Assembly (NCBI GenBank): GCA_029863305.1
Contig: JAOTVR010000035.1
Location: forward strand, 1-33,121
Reading direction: 5' to 3'
DNA from: Gammaproteobacteria bacterium
GTDB lineage: Bacteria > Pseudomonadota > Gammaproteobacteria > Steroidobacterales > Woeseiaceae
DNA: 33,121 bases
The stretch's first letter is position 1. The number at the start of each line of letters is the position of its first letter. The notes under the pieces were generated by a model. It was not told the origin of the DNA. It was given only the letters and a program-made list of their open reading frames with translations, and made no database searches. This document shows, in pieces, positions 8,373-15,751 of the stretch. The position numbers and the translations under genes were made by a program.

Positions 8373-8387
8373 GCCTGCCGGGCAGGC
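8373..8387. repeat. 15-bp inverted repeat upstream of the DUF4399 gene
   Basis: GCCTGCC and GGCAGGC form a perfect 7-bp inverted repeat around a single G. It ends 13 bp before the start codon at 8359 and would cover the ribosome-binding region as an RNA. It could be an operator; a one-base loop argues against a simple RNA hairpin unless the stem opens. There is no T-tract, so it is not a normal terminator. Confidence 0.4.
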
Positions 8388-8433
8388 TAACTGGTGGTTG
8401 TGCACAAGCCGAATCATACCCTTTTCGGGCAGA

Positions 8434-9777
8434 TCAGATCGAAAATGCTGCGATTGCGAGCGCACCGAGCATCGTCGCCGTGAAGCCCATCGCATAGGCG
8501 ATGACGAGCACGACATATTTCAGGAAGGTAATGAGGCGGCCCTGACCATAGACCCGGCGCATGGCAACAAACAGGTACACGGGTACATAGAATGCGGCGA
8601 CAACGACGGCCAGTGCCCGTATGGCTTCGGGAACATGCAGGAGTGCCGTAATGCGCAGGAACAGAATCTGCAATGTGAGAATCAGGAAGAAAAATGCGTG
8701 AAAATGCACGAAGAACAACAAATGCTCGACGTAGTAACGTTTCGACAAGGGATAAAGGGCTTTGAGCACGAAGGCCATCAGCGGCAGCAGAATGATCAAT
8801 GCGGCCGGCACATTGTCGAGCAGATTGTCGGCCAGCGCGCGACCGTCGTCGTCGAAAATGCGTTCGCAGATATGATTCAGGCGCTCGGGTGACAGGCGCC
8901 GTGCCAGCCACGCCGGCATGTCCGCGACATCGGATTCGTCGACGTTGCATTCATCCGCCGACCCGATCTCATTATCCTCGAAAACAAGCCGCAGGCCCTC
9001 CTCATGATCGTCGACCTGCGCAGGTAATGCATCCTCGCCGCCGTGCTCAATGATGTCGTTGAGAATCTCCTGAGCCTGCTCCCCGGCGACGCTGCCGACC
9101 TCGTCATGGCTTGTGGGCGGGTCCGACTCGAATAACAGGCTCAGTTCCTCGCGTGGATCGAAGAACGCGACCACAAAAAAGAACAGGCTGAGAACCAGGT
9201 ACATGCGAAACGGCGGCATGTAGCGTGCGCGGCGTCCCTGCAAATAATCATGGGTCAGCCTGCCCGGCCGAAACATCAGCGGTATCAGTGTCTGCCAGAG
9301 GCGGGAGTCGAGTTCGAAAAGATCGCCGAACGCATCGGAAATGAGTTCCCACAAGCTGATCAGACGGCTGCGGGAGCGTTGCCCGCAAGTGCCGCAGTAC
9401 TGCCCTCTTAGCCGGGCGCCGCAGTTCAAACAGTCGGGTGACGACTCGGGCGCGAGGAAAGGCGCGTGATCTTCGCGCAGCAAGCGGCCGCTGACAGAGA
9501 TTTGCTCACCCAGCTGCAATTGCAGTTCCGCCTCGATGTCGGTGCCCGCGCCCTCCAGGAACTGATCGAGAGCCTCATCACTCGCCAGGACGTGCAGGCA
9601 GACGCGTCGGACCCGTCCTTGCGGGTCGTTCGGCAGCGCAAATACACTGCAATCGACAATGCCGGGTTCTCGCAGCATGCTGCGGACATGTTCTTCCAGC
9701 CAGGCATCACAGTCACCAGCGACTTCCGGGTCTACGAAGAATGTCACTTCATAGATCGGTCCGGATTCGCTTGTCAT
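8434..9777 (-). CDS. DUF4286-DUF3667 fusion membrane protein
   Basis: A 447-aa protein with two recognisable uncharacterised domains. Residues 5-103 (IYEVTFFVDPEVAGDCDAWLEEHV onward) match the small soluble DUF4286 family. Residues 116-131 form a zinc ribbon (CLNC and CGTC, Cys116/119/128/131), followed by the DUF3667 signature SRLWQTLIPLMFRPGRL and GRRARYMPPFRMYLVLS. About five membrane segments follow, the first near 195-210 and the rest after a long acidic loop (about 220-310). The function is unknown; DUF3667 proteins are inner-membrane proteins. It starts 3 bp after the fadE stop on the same strand, so it is very likely in the fadE transcript. No alternative start is needed, because the domain begins within ten residues of the ATG. 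Confidence 0.85.
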   Translation of the reverse strand: MTSESGPIYEVTFFVDPEVAGDCDAWLEEHVRSMLREPGIVDCSVFALPNDPQGRVRRVCLHVLASDEALDQFLEGAGTDIEAELQLQLGEQISVSGRLLREDHAPFLAPESSPDCLNCGARLRGQYCGTCGQRSRSRLISLWELISDAFGDLFELDSRLWQTLIPLMFRPGRLTHDYLQGRRARYMPPFRMYLVLSLFFFVVAFFDPREELSLLFESDPPTSHDEVGSVAGEQAQEILNDIIEHGGEDALPAQVDDHEEGLRLVFEDNEIGSADECNVDESDVADMPAWLARRLSPERLNHICERIFDDDGRALADNLLDNVPAALIILLPLMAFVLKALYPLSKRYYVEHLLFFVHFHAFFFLILTLQILFLRITALLHVPEAIRALAVVVAAFYVPVYLFVAMRRVYGQGRLITFLKYVVLVIAYAMGFTATMLGALAIAAFSI

Positions 9778-9780
9778 GGG

Positions 9781-12339
9781 CTATTTGGCTTTATTCGATG
9801 TTTTCTTGCGTGCTGATTTCTTTTTGCTGGCTGCTCTCTTGCTCGCCTTTTTCTTCGTCTTGTCCGCTGCCGGGATTGGTCCGGTCGTTTCGACGGCGCC
9901 GGTCCTGCGCAATTCTTCGGGTGCGAAGTCATCGACAGCAAGAATTGCGGCCACCTTATCATGATAGACGCGCAACTCCTCGGCCTCTTTCTTCACAATC
10001 ACCCCGGCGCGTTCCGCTTCCTCGATCTGCAGGCCCAGATAATCCGACTGGATCAGCCCCTCTCGCAAGGCCTGCTTGAGCCGCCGTTCCATCGGTGCAA
10101 ATTTCTCGGCCAGCTCGAGGGCCTCCTGCAGCTGTCCCATCGGGTTGCCGGGTTCGAGCGTGGTATAGGCCTCGTGACTCAGTCGCTCACGCGCCTCACC
10201 AGAACGAGTCATCAGCTCAACAACCTTCTGGCTGAGATCATCCGATGGTGCCGAGTAGGTTCGGCCGCGCGGGAATATGAACACGCGCAAGAAAGCGGCA
10301 ACCCAACGATTCGGGAAATTACGCAGGAATGCGTGCAGTGATTCCTGCGCCTGATACATCAAGGTGCGGACCGACCACTCGACTAACGGTAAGTCCGTAG
10401 CACGACGTCCCTGGTTTTCAAAATGTTTCAGAACGGTCGATGCGAGGTACATCGAGCTGAGCACATCGCCGAGGCGGGCTGACAGCAGCTCGCGTTTTTT
10501 CAGGCCTCCGCCCAGCGTCAGCATCGCGAAGTCGGACGCAAGCGCAAATGCTGCGCTGTAGCGGTTGATGTTTTGATAATAACGTCGCGTCGGTGTGTTC
10601 AGTGGCACCCGACTGAACTTGGCATGTGTCAGTGCAAGGAAAAAAGATCGCGCCAGATTGCTGATGGCATAGCCGATATGGCCAAACAGTGCCTTGTCGA
10701 ACTCGATGAGCCCCCTGTCGGTATCCTCGTCGGCAGCGGCCTGCATCTCGGGCAGGACGAATGGGTGACAGCGAATCGCACCCTGGCCATAAATAATCAG
10801 GCTGCGTGTCAGGATATTGGCGCCTTCGACCGTAATAGCGATGGGCGTCGCCATGAAGCTTCGGCCAATATAATTATTTGGCCCCATCATGACCGCCTTG
10901 CCGCCGTGAACATCCATTGCGTCATTGGCCACCTTGCGGCCGAGTTCGGTGCAGTGATACTTGAGGATCGCGGATGGCACCGCGGGTTTCTCGCCCTGAT
11001 CAATCGCGCCTGCCGTTACAGATACCGCGGCATTCATTATGTAGGTGCTGCCGCCGATACGCGTCAATGCTTCTCCCACGCCTTCAAAATTGGCGATCGG
11101 CATATTGAATTGCTTTCGAATTCTGGCGTATGCCCCGGTTGCGTAACTGGCGGACTGGCCGCCACCGCACGCCGTCGACGGCAGGGTGATAGCCCGGCCG
11201 ACTGACAGCAGCTCGACGAGCATCTTCCAGCCTTTTCCGGCCATCTCCTGGCCGCCGATGATGACGTCAAGTGGCACGAAGACATCTTTGCCGATGGTAG
11301 GGCCATTCAGAAACGGGATCGATAACGGATGGTGACGTCTCCCGACCTCGACGCCCGGGATATTCGTCGGAATCAACGCCGCCGTGATGCCGTACTCGTC
11401 CTTGTCCCCAATCAGGTGGTCCGGGTCGTACAGTTTGAATGCAAGACCGAGCACCGTTGCGACGGGCGCGAGTGTGATGTAGCGCTTGCTCCAATTCAGT
11501 CGGATGCCGACTATGGTCTTGCCATTCCACTCGCCCTTGCAGACCACACCGTTATCGATCAGTGCGGCCGCGTCCGAACCGGCCTCTGGCGATGTCAGCG
11601 CAAAGCACGGAATCTCGGTGCCTGCCGCCAGCCCCGGCAGGTAGTGGTCTTTCTGCTCTTCAGTACCGTAATGCAACAGGAGCTCAGCGGGTCCCAGTGA
11701 ATTTGGCACGCCGATCGTCGACGATGCTGTCGCGCTGCGTCCGGCAAGCTTGGCGATCACCATCGCATTGGCATACGCAGAGAACTCCAGTCCGCCATAT
11801 CGCTTCGGTATAATCATGGCGAAAAAGCGGTGCTCGATGATGAAGTCCCAGACCGCCTTAGGCATGTCAGCCCGCTCGTGACAAATATCCCAGTCGTCGA
11901 GCATCCTGCACAGTTCTTCGCAGGGGCCGTCAAAAAACGCCTGCTCTTCTTCGGACAACTGCGGCGCCGGGAACGACATCAGGCGATCCCATTCGGGCAT
12001 TCCCGAAAACAGCTCACCGTCCCACCATACGCTGCCCGCTTCGAGTGCTTCGCGCTCGGTATTCGACATCGACGGCAACATCTTGCGATAGATGTTCAGT
12101 AAGGGCCTGGTAATCTTCTCGCGGCGCAGCTCGATGAGATTCGGGATGATCATCAGACCAAACATGGCCCACAGGACGATCAGCCAGAGCCACCACGCAT
12201 TACCGAATACAGTGTAGGCAAGCAGTGCCAGGCCGGCCGCGATCGTCGATGTGCGCAAATCGATGCGCTGATACGCAAGATAGATGCCGCCGCCGATGAA
12301 AAGCAGCAGCCAACCAAAACTTATGAGAAAACTAGACAC
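9781..12339 (-). CDS. fadE: Acyl-CoA dehydrogenase, FadE type
   Basis: FAD-dependent enzyme of the first oxidation step of fatty-acid beta-oxidation, converting acyl-CoA to trans-2-enoyl-CoA. The 852-aa product has the FadE layout: two or three hydrophobic N-terminal segments (about 4-23, 31-45, 47-67) for membrane association, then a dehydrogenase core with PEAGSDA, GQSASYATGAYARIRKQFNM, GGKAVMMGPNNYIGRSF and TVEGANILTRSLIIYGQGAIRCHPF, and a long C-terminal region. E. coli FadE is 814 aa; part of the excess is a Lys/Ala/Ser-rich tail in the last 30 or so residues that resembles a histone-H1-like basic tail. No other beta-oxidation genes are in the window. It is followed at 3 bp by the DUF4286-DUF3667 gene and preceded by a large inverted repeat. 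Confidence 0.95.
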   Translation of the reverse strand: MSSFLISFGWLLLFIGGGIYLAYQRIDLRTSTIAAGLALLAYTVFGNAWWLWLIVLWAMFGLMIIPNLIELRREKITRPLLNIYRKMLPSMSNTEREALEAGSVWWDGELFSGMPEWDRLMSFPAPQLSEEEQAFFDGPCEELCRMLDDWDICHERADMPKAVWDFIIEHRFFAMIIPKRYGGLEFSAYANAMVIAKLAGRSATASSTIGVPNSLGPAELLLHYGTEEQKDHYLPGLAAGTEIPCFALTSPEAGSDAAALIDNGVVCKGEWNGKTIVGIRLNWSKRYITLAPVATVLGLAFKLYDPDHLIGDKDEYGITAALIPTNIPGVEVGRRHHPLSIPFLNGPTIGKDVFVPLDVIIGGQEMAGKGWKMLVELLSVGRAITLPSTACGGGQSASYATGAYARIRKQFNMPIANFEGVGEALTRIGGSTYIMNAAVSVTAGAIDQGEKPAVPSAILKYHCTELGRKVANDAMDVHGGKAVMMGPNNYIGRSFMATPIAITVEGANILTRSLIIYGQGAIRCHPFVLPEMQAAADEDTDRGLIEFDKALFGHIGYAISNLARSFFLALTHAKFSRVPLNTPTRRYYQNINRYSAAFALASDFAMLTLGGGLKKRELLSARLGDVLSSMYLASTVLKHFENQGRRATDLPLVEWSVRTLMYQAQESLHAFLRNFPNRWVAAFLRVFIFPRGRTYSAPSDDLSQKVVELMTRSGEARERLSHEAYTTLEPGNPMGQLQEALELAEKFAPMERRLKQALREGLIQSDYLGLQIEEAERAGVIVKKEAEELRVYHDKVAAILAVDDFAPEELRRTGAVETTGPIPAADKTKKKASKRAASKKKSARKKTSNKAK

Positions 12340-12366
12340 GACTTTACCTCAGGGCAGGTGGACTGC

Positions 12367-12405
12367 CATGGCAGACCCTATCACCGCAATGCAGGGTCTG
12401 CCATG
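12367..12405. repeat. 13-bp perfect inverted repeat between mdh and fadE
   Basis: Arms CATGGCAGACCCT (12367-12379) and AGGGTCTGCCATG (12393-12405) are exact reverse complements around a 13-nt loop. The left arm overlaps a second palindrome, CTGCCATGGCAG at 12363-12374, so the word CTGCCATG occurs on both sides. As minus-strand RNA this forms a strong hairpin between the mdh stop (12418) and the fadE start (12339). There is no T-tract after it, so an intrinsic terminator is unlikely; an operator, an mRNA-stability hairpin or an attenuator are open possibilities. Confidence 0.7.
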
Positions 12406-12417
12406 CGCGATGTCACA

Positions 12418-13395
12418 TCAGAGCAATTCCGCAATCGCAGCTCGCTCCTCACGGAGTTCGGCCTCGGTTGCATCCATGCGTTCACGACTGAAATCGCTGA
12501 TCTCGAGACCCTGTACGATTTCATAGTTGCCGCCATCACAACGTACTGGACAGGAGTAAACAACGCCGGGCTCGATTCCATAGCTGCCATCAGCAGGAAT
12601 CGCCATGCTGACCCAGTCGTCAGCGGGAGTTCCCAATATCCAGTCGTGCATGTGATCGATTGCGGCAGACGCTGCGGACGCTGCTGAGGAAGCGCCGCGA
12701 GCGGCGATGATTGCCGCGCCACGTTGCTGCACCAGCGGGATGAAATCATTCGTCAACCAGGCCTGATCGACAAGGCCGGCGGCATTCTGGCCCTTAACCG
12801 ACGCGTGATGAATATCCGGGTACTGGGTTGCTGAGTGGTTGCCCCAGATCGTCATGCGGCGAATGTCGCTGACATGGCTGGCGGTCTTGGTCGCAAGCTG
12901 AGCAATTGCCCGGTTATGGTCGAGGCGCGTCATTGCTGTGAAATTACCGGGATCTATGTCCGGCGCATTGCTTTGCGTGATCAGTGCGTTGGTATTGGCC
13001 GGGTTGCCGACGACCAGCACACGGATATCGCGACTTGCGTGCGAGTTTATCGCCTTGCCCTGCACCGAGAAAATCGCGGCGTTGGCCTCGAGCAGGTCCT
13101 TGCGTTCCATGCCGGGTCCACGCGGGCGCGCGCCAACGAGCAGGGCATAGTCGCTGTCTTTGAACGCCACGTCGGGATCGTCGGTAGCGACGACACCTGC
13201 GAGCGTCGTAAATGCGCAGTCGTCGAGCTCCATAACAACGCCACCCAGCGCGGGCAACGCCGGCGGAATTTCGAGAAGCTGTAATACGACGGGTTGATCA
13301 GGACCAAGCATCTGGCCCGAGGCGATACGAAAGGCGAGCTGATAGCCAATCTGGCCGGCAGCCCCAGTGATTGTGACGCGAACTGGTGACTTCAT
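12418..13395 (-). CDS. mdh: Malate dehydrogenase
   Basis: NAD-dependent TCA-cycle enzyme interconverting malate and oxaloacetate in the cytoplasm. The 325-aa product shows the dinucleotide loop [12 protein letters not shown] (11-22), the substrate-binding mobile loop [15 protein letters not shown] (88-102), [10 protein letters not shown] (128-137), MTRLDHNRA with Asp159, and [12 protein letters not shown] with catalytic His187. Its length and the GAAGQIGY form match the cytosolic-type MDH of many proteobacteria (about 326-330 aa) rather than the 312-aa E. coli form. AGGAAAA lies about 6 bp before the ATG at 13395 as a ribosome-binding site. It is transcribed toward fadE, but the hairpin between them may separate the two messages. 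Confidence 0.96.
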   Translation of the reverse strand: MKSPVRVTITGAAGQIGYQLAFRIASGQMLGPDQPVVLQLLEIPPALPALGGVVMELDDCAFTTLAGVVATDDPDVAFKDSDYALLVGARPRGPGMERKDLLEANAAIFSVQGKAINSHASRDIRVLVVGNPANTNALITQSNAPDIDPGNFTAMTRLDHNRAIAQLATKTASHVSDIRRMTIWGNHSATQYPDIHHASVKGQNAAGLVDQAWLTNDFIPLVQQRGAAIIAARGASSAASAASAAIDHMHDWILGTPADDWVSMAIPADGSYGIEPGVVYSCPVRCDGGNYEIVQGLEISDFSRERMDATEAELREERAAIAELL

Positions 13396-13489
13396 CTTAG
13401 TTTTCCTGGGTGATCACAACGAATTAGCATTGCGCGGATAATGATTTTAACATCGCCCGCTTCACGCGGCACTTGTGAGATACCGAGAC

Positions 13490-14314
13490 TCAGCGACTGT
13501 CGAGGTCGGGGAAAATCTGGCGCAACATTTCCCGTTGCCGATCAGCTTCGTCTGCCCGACCTGCTTTCTCGAGCATCGCGATGCACTCGAGCCAGGATTC
13601 AGGAGTGTCCCTGGCGGATTCGTCACAGCCCTCGTTCTCGCGGACCGGCGCAGCGGCACCACGGGCAGCCACATCACTCGCCAGCGCATCTTCCGAGGCA
13701 CTGTGCGTCCCGGTCGGCCTGTCGTTATCGTTCTGCATACGAACCATGTCTTCGGCGCGCTGCAGAATGGCTCTGTCGCTCAGGCGGAATTCATCGGCGC
13801 TCGATTCTGGTGGGGTCGGCGGCATGGCGTCAGCACGGGTTTTCTGCAAATCGAGGCGCTGCCGTTGCTCGATGCTCGCTTCGGACGCGGCCTCGGTCAC
13901 CGTCGACTTTGTCGGGACGGAATCCAAAGCGACGCCGGATGCGCCGCCAGCTGGCGTAGCAGGACGTATCGATTCCTCTGATGCACCGGTTTCCTGATCA
14001 CCGGCCACTTCGGCTGCGGGAGTTTTCGCCTTGCCCGCGCTGAAGTCTTCATCGAAGCCGACACCGTCCGGCACCGGTAATTGCGTTATCTCAAGCACGA
14101 GAGCAGCACAAAGCACAACCGTCGCCGCCCAGGCCAACGGGCGGGTCCACGTTCTGAAACGTGCATAACGAGGCCGGGCTGCGCGGGCAGCCTTTTTCAG
14201 TATGGCCCGGTTGAGATGCTCCGGGGCACCGTCGGTCGCGATCTCGCGATAGGTCCGCGAGACGAGTTCCTCAGAATCCGCAGCAGTCTGCGATCTTTTT
14301 CGCTCGTCAGTCAT
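13490..14314 (-). CDS. Anti-sigma-factor-like membrane protein
   Basis: A 274-aa single-pass membrane protein encoded directly after an ECF sigma factor and overlapping it by 4 bp. The cytoplasmic N-terminus (1-57) contains LVSRTYREIATDGAPEHLNR and a basic stretch; one membrane helix spans about 58-77 (LAWAATVVLCAALVLEI). A long, low-complexity Ala/Ser/Glu-rich periplasmic region follows. The C-terminal part, DTPESWLECIAMLEKAGRADEADRQ, resembles the end of predicted anti-sigma proteins of Xanthomonadales, where a WLxxIxxLxxxGRxxEA pattern recurs. No zinc-binding anti-sigma motif (HxxxCxxC) is visible. The role of restraining the neighbouring sigma factor is inferred from gene order and topology. 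Confidence 0.7.
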   Translation of the reverse strand: MTDERKRSQTAADSEELVSRTYREIATDGAPEHLNRAILKKAARAARPRYARFRTWTRPLAWAATVVLCAALVLEITQLPVPDGVGFDEDFSAGKAKTPAAEVAGDQETGASEESIRPATPAGGASGVALDSVPTKSTVTEAASEASIEQRQRLDLQKTRADAMPPTPPESSADEFRLSDRAILQRAEDMVRMQNDNDRPTGTHSASEDALASDVAARGAAAPVRENEGCDESARDTPESWLECIAMLEKAGRADEADRQREMLRQIFPDLDSR

Positions 14315-14868
14315 GGCATCCCCGCTGGTTCGTCAATCGCGGTCCGCAATTTCCTGACCGCGTACCGGAGCCGACTTTTTGCCGTCTCCCTGTTTGTGCC
14401 CGTGATCGACGCAATCTGGTCGAGGCTGAAGCCGGCCTCTTCGCGCAGCAAAAACACGTCACGCTGCTCGCAGGGAAGTTGTTGCAGTGCATCGAGCAGA
14501 CGGCGTCGGGCAAGGCGACGCTCAGTCTGCGTTTCCGGCGATTCGCCGGGGTCCGGCTGGCTGTCCGGCTCGATAGCGATTGTCTGCGCATGGCGTCTGT
14601 TGCGCCGAATATGGTCAATGAAGCAATTGTGGGCGACGCGATACAGAAAGGTCGTGAATTTGGCGGTTGGTCGATAGCTTTCGCGTGCCTTGATGATCTT
14701 GCCCCACACCTCCTGAAAGACATCCTCGGCGGCGTCTCGATGCTGGCATAGCCGCAACAGGTAGCGGTAGACCGCGTCGTTGTGGCGTTTATACAGGGTC
14801 TCAAAAGCGCCCACATCGCCATCGCGGTATCGCAGCATCAGGGCGCTGTCCTCGGGTGCATCGTCCAT
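14311..14868 (-). CDS. ECF-type RNA polymerase sigma factor
   Basis: A 185-aa sigma-70-family factor with regions 2 and 4 only. Region 2 spans about 10-85 (AFETLYKRHNDAVYRYLLRL, AAEDVFQEVWGKI, then FTTFLYRVAHNCFIDHIRR, the -10 recognition helix). Region 4 spans about 125-175 (ALQQLPCEQRDVFLLREEAGFSLDQIASI, then TNRETAKSRLRYAVRKLR, the -35 recognition helix-turn-helix). The ATG at 14868 is chosen because the frame upstream is unlike any sigma N-terminus, while MDDAPEDSALMLRYRDGD is typical. The stop overlaps the downstream membrane-protein start (ATGA), the usual layout for a sigma/anti-sigma pair, which are often coordinately translated. The signal sensed is unknown. Confidence 0.93.
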   Translation of the reverse strand: MDDAPEDSALMLRYRDGDVGAFETLYKRHNDAVYRYLLRLCQHRDAAEDVFQEVWGKIIKARESYRPTAKFTTFLYRVAHNCFIDHIRRNRRHAQTIAIEPDSQPDPGESPETQTERRLARRRLLDALQQLPCEQRDVFLLREEAGFSLDQIASITGTNRETAKSRLRYAVRKLRTAIDEPAGMP

Positions 14869-15000
14869 ACCCGGAGCATAGGCGAGCGCCGTCGTCGGGG
14901 AAAGACGCGGGGCCCCGGCCGCCACTCGTTGTGCACTCGCCAGCATGTCACTGTAAACGCAGCCGCCGGCCGCCTGGGTCTCGAATCATCCTGAAAAAGC

Positions 15001-15028
15001 TTGCAATCCCTGTTCATAGTGTTATAGT
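15001..15028 (+). promoter_or_regulatory. Candidate promoter of the leader ORF/GntR-ABC operon
   Basis: A -35-like TTGCAA at 15001-15006 and a -10-like TATAGT at 15023-15028 are 16 bp apart. The -10 element lies inside the 26-bp palindrome, so a protein bound there would block RNA polymerase. The start point would be near 15035, about 45 nt before the 54-codon leader ORF. Confidence 0.65.
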
Positions 15029-15042
15029 TAACTATAACACTA
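15017..15042. promoter_or_regulatory. Perfect 26-bp palindromic operator, probable GntR/YtrA site
   Basis: The half-site TAGTGTTATAGTT (15017-15029) is followed immediately by its exact reverse complement (15030-15042), with no spacer. A 26-bp perfect palindrome is very unlikely by chance. It overlaps the -10 region and lies upstream of a gene for a YtrA-type GntR regulator, a family that binds inverted repeats and usually represses its own operon. Assigning it to the regulator at 15368 is inference from position. Confidence 0.85.
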
Positions 15043-15079
15043 GTTCACCTAGCACAGCTGAGTCTTTGGAGCCATAGCC

Positions 15080-15244
15080 ATGAAATCGCCATTAATTCGA
15101 CATCTGAACGAGATTGTGGGCCTGACAATCATGGCCATGATGGCGTGGGCGCTTGTCGCTGGGCAAGCGGAGGCCATGGCCCAGGCAGGCGCGGCCGAAC
15201 AGGGTCGTGCGCTGATCGAAATTCGATTGACGATAGACGAATGA
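15080..15244 (+). CDS. Small 54-aa leader/secreted peptide ORF
   Basis: A short frame between the palindromic promoter and the terminator. It has a GGAG ribosome-binding site at 15067-15070, 9 nt before the ATG. The product begins MKSPLIRHLNEIVGL, then has a hydrophobic stretch (about 12-28, VGLTIMAMMAWALVAG) and an Ala-rich AEAMAQAGAAE segment that could be a signal-peptidase site, then ends EIRLTIDE. It could be a small membrane or exported protein co-regulated with the transporter, or a translated leader that influences the terminator downstream. I do not recognise homologues. The good ribosome-binding site and placement immediately after the promoter support translation. Confidence 0.55.
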   Translation: MKSPLIRHLNEIVGLTIMAMMAWALVAGQAEAMAQAGAAEQGRALIEIRLTIDE

Positions 15245-15320
15245 TGAGGGCCTTGATGCCGACCAGTGCGACGTATCCGGTTTCCGTCTCCGCAACGAGT
15301 AAAGTAGCGACGGAGTTATT

Positions 15321-15353
15321 GCGCTGGCCCCCGCAAGGGGCCGGCGCCTTTTT
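15321..15353 (+). terminator. Intrinsic terminator or attenuator before the GntR gene
   Basis: GCGCTGGCCCC (15321-15331) pairs with GGGGCCGGCGC (15337-15347) over 11 bp, with one G-U pair and a CGCAA loop. C and then five T follow (15349-15353). This is a textbook rho-independent terminator. It ends 14 bp before the GntR start codon, so transcription from the palindromic promoter must read through it, or the regulator needs its own start. Confidence 0.88.
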
Positions 15354-15367
15354 ACAAGGCACCACGA

Positions 15368-15751
15368 ATGGATCCTAAATGGAGTGAAGACCTGCCGATT
15401 TACCGCCAGCTACGAGACCGGGTCGTGGCGATGATCCTCGAGGGCGTCCTGACCGATGGCGATGCATTGCCATCGGTACGCAACGTCGCCGCCGAATACC
15501 GGCTGAATCCGCTTACCGTACTCAAGGGATATCAGGAACTCGTCGATGAAGGTCTGGTGGAAAAGAAGCGCGGTCGCGGCATGTTCGTGAATGACGGTGC
15601 GCGTAAGCAGCTACTCAAGGACGAGCGCCAGCGTTTCCTGGACAAGGAATGGCCGGATGTTGTAGCGACTATTCAGCGCCTGGGGCTCGATGCCGGATCG
15701 CTGCTGGATCAAATAACGATGTCAGCCGATGAGGGAGATACGAATGACTAG
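15368..15751 (+). CDS. GntR-family transcriptional regulator, YtrA subfamily
   Basis: A 127-aa regulator with an N-terminal winged helix-turn-helix (about 9-77: LPIYRQLRDRVVAMILEG, ALPSVRNVAAEYRLNPLTVL, GLVEKKRGRGMFV) and only a short helical tail. This short form, with no large ligand domain, is the YtrA subfamily, normally encoded with ABC transporters and acting as an autorepressor. The gene overlaps the ATPase gene by 8 bp. Its likely operator is the palindrome at 15017-15042. The effector is unknown. The ATG at 15368 gives the standard family N-terminus. Confidence 0.92.
   Translation: MDPKWSEDLPIYRQLRDRVVAMILEGVLTDGDALPSVRNVAAEYRLNPLTVLKGYQELVDEGLVEKKRGRGMFVNDGARKQLLKDERQRFLDKEWPDVVATIQRLGLDAGSLLDQITMSADEGDTND

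Noticed and set aside
9180..9777. Possibility that the DUF4286 and DUF3667 segments are two genes
   Set aside because: The frame is continuous and no start with a ribosome-binding site lies at the junction near residue 105-116.
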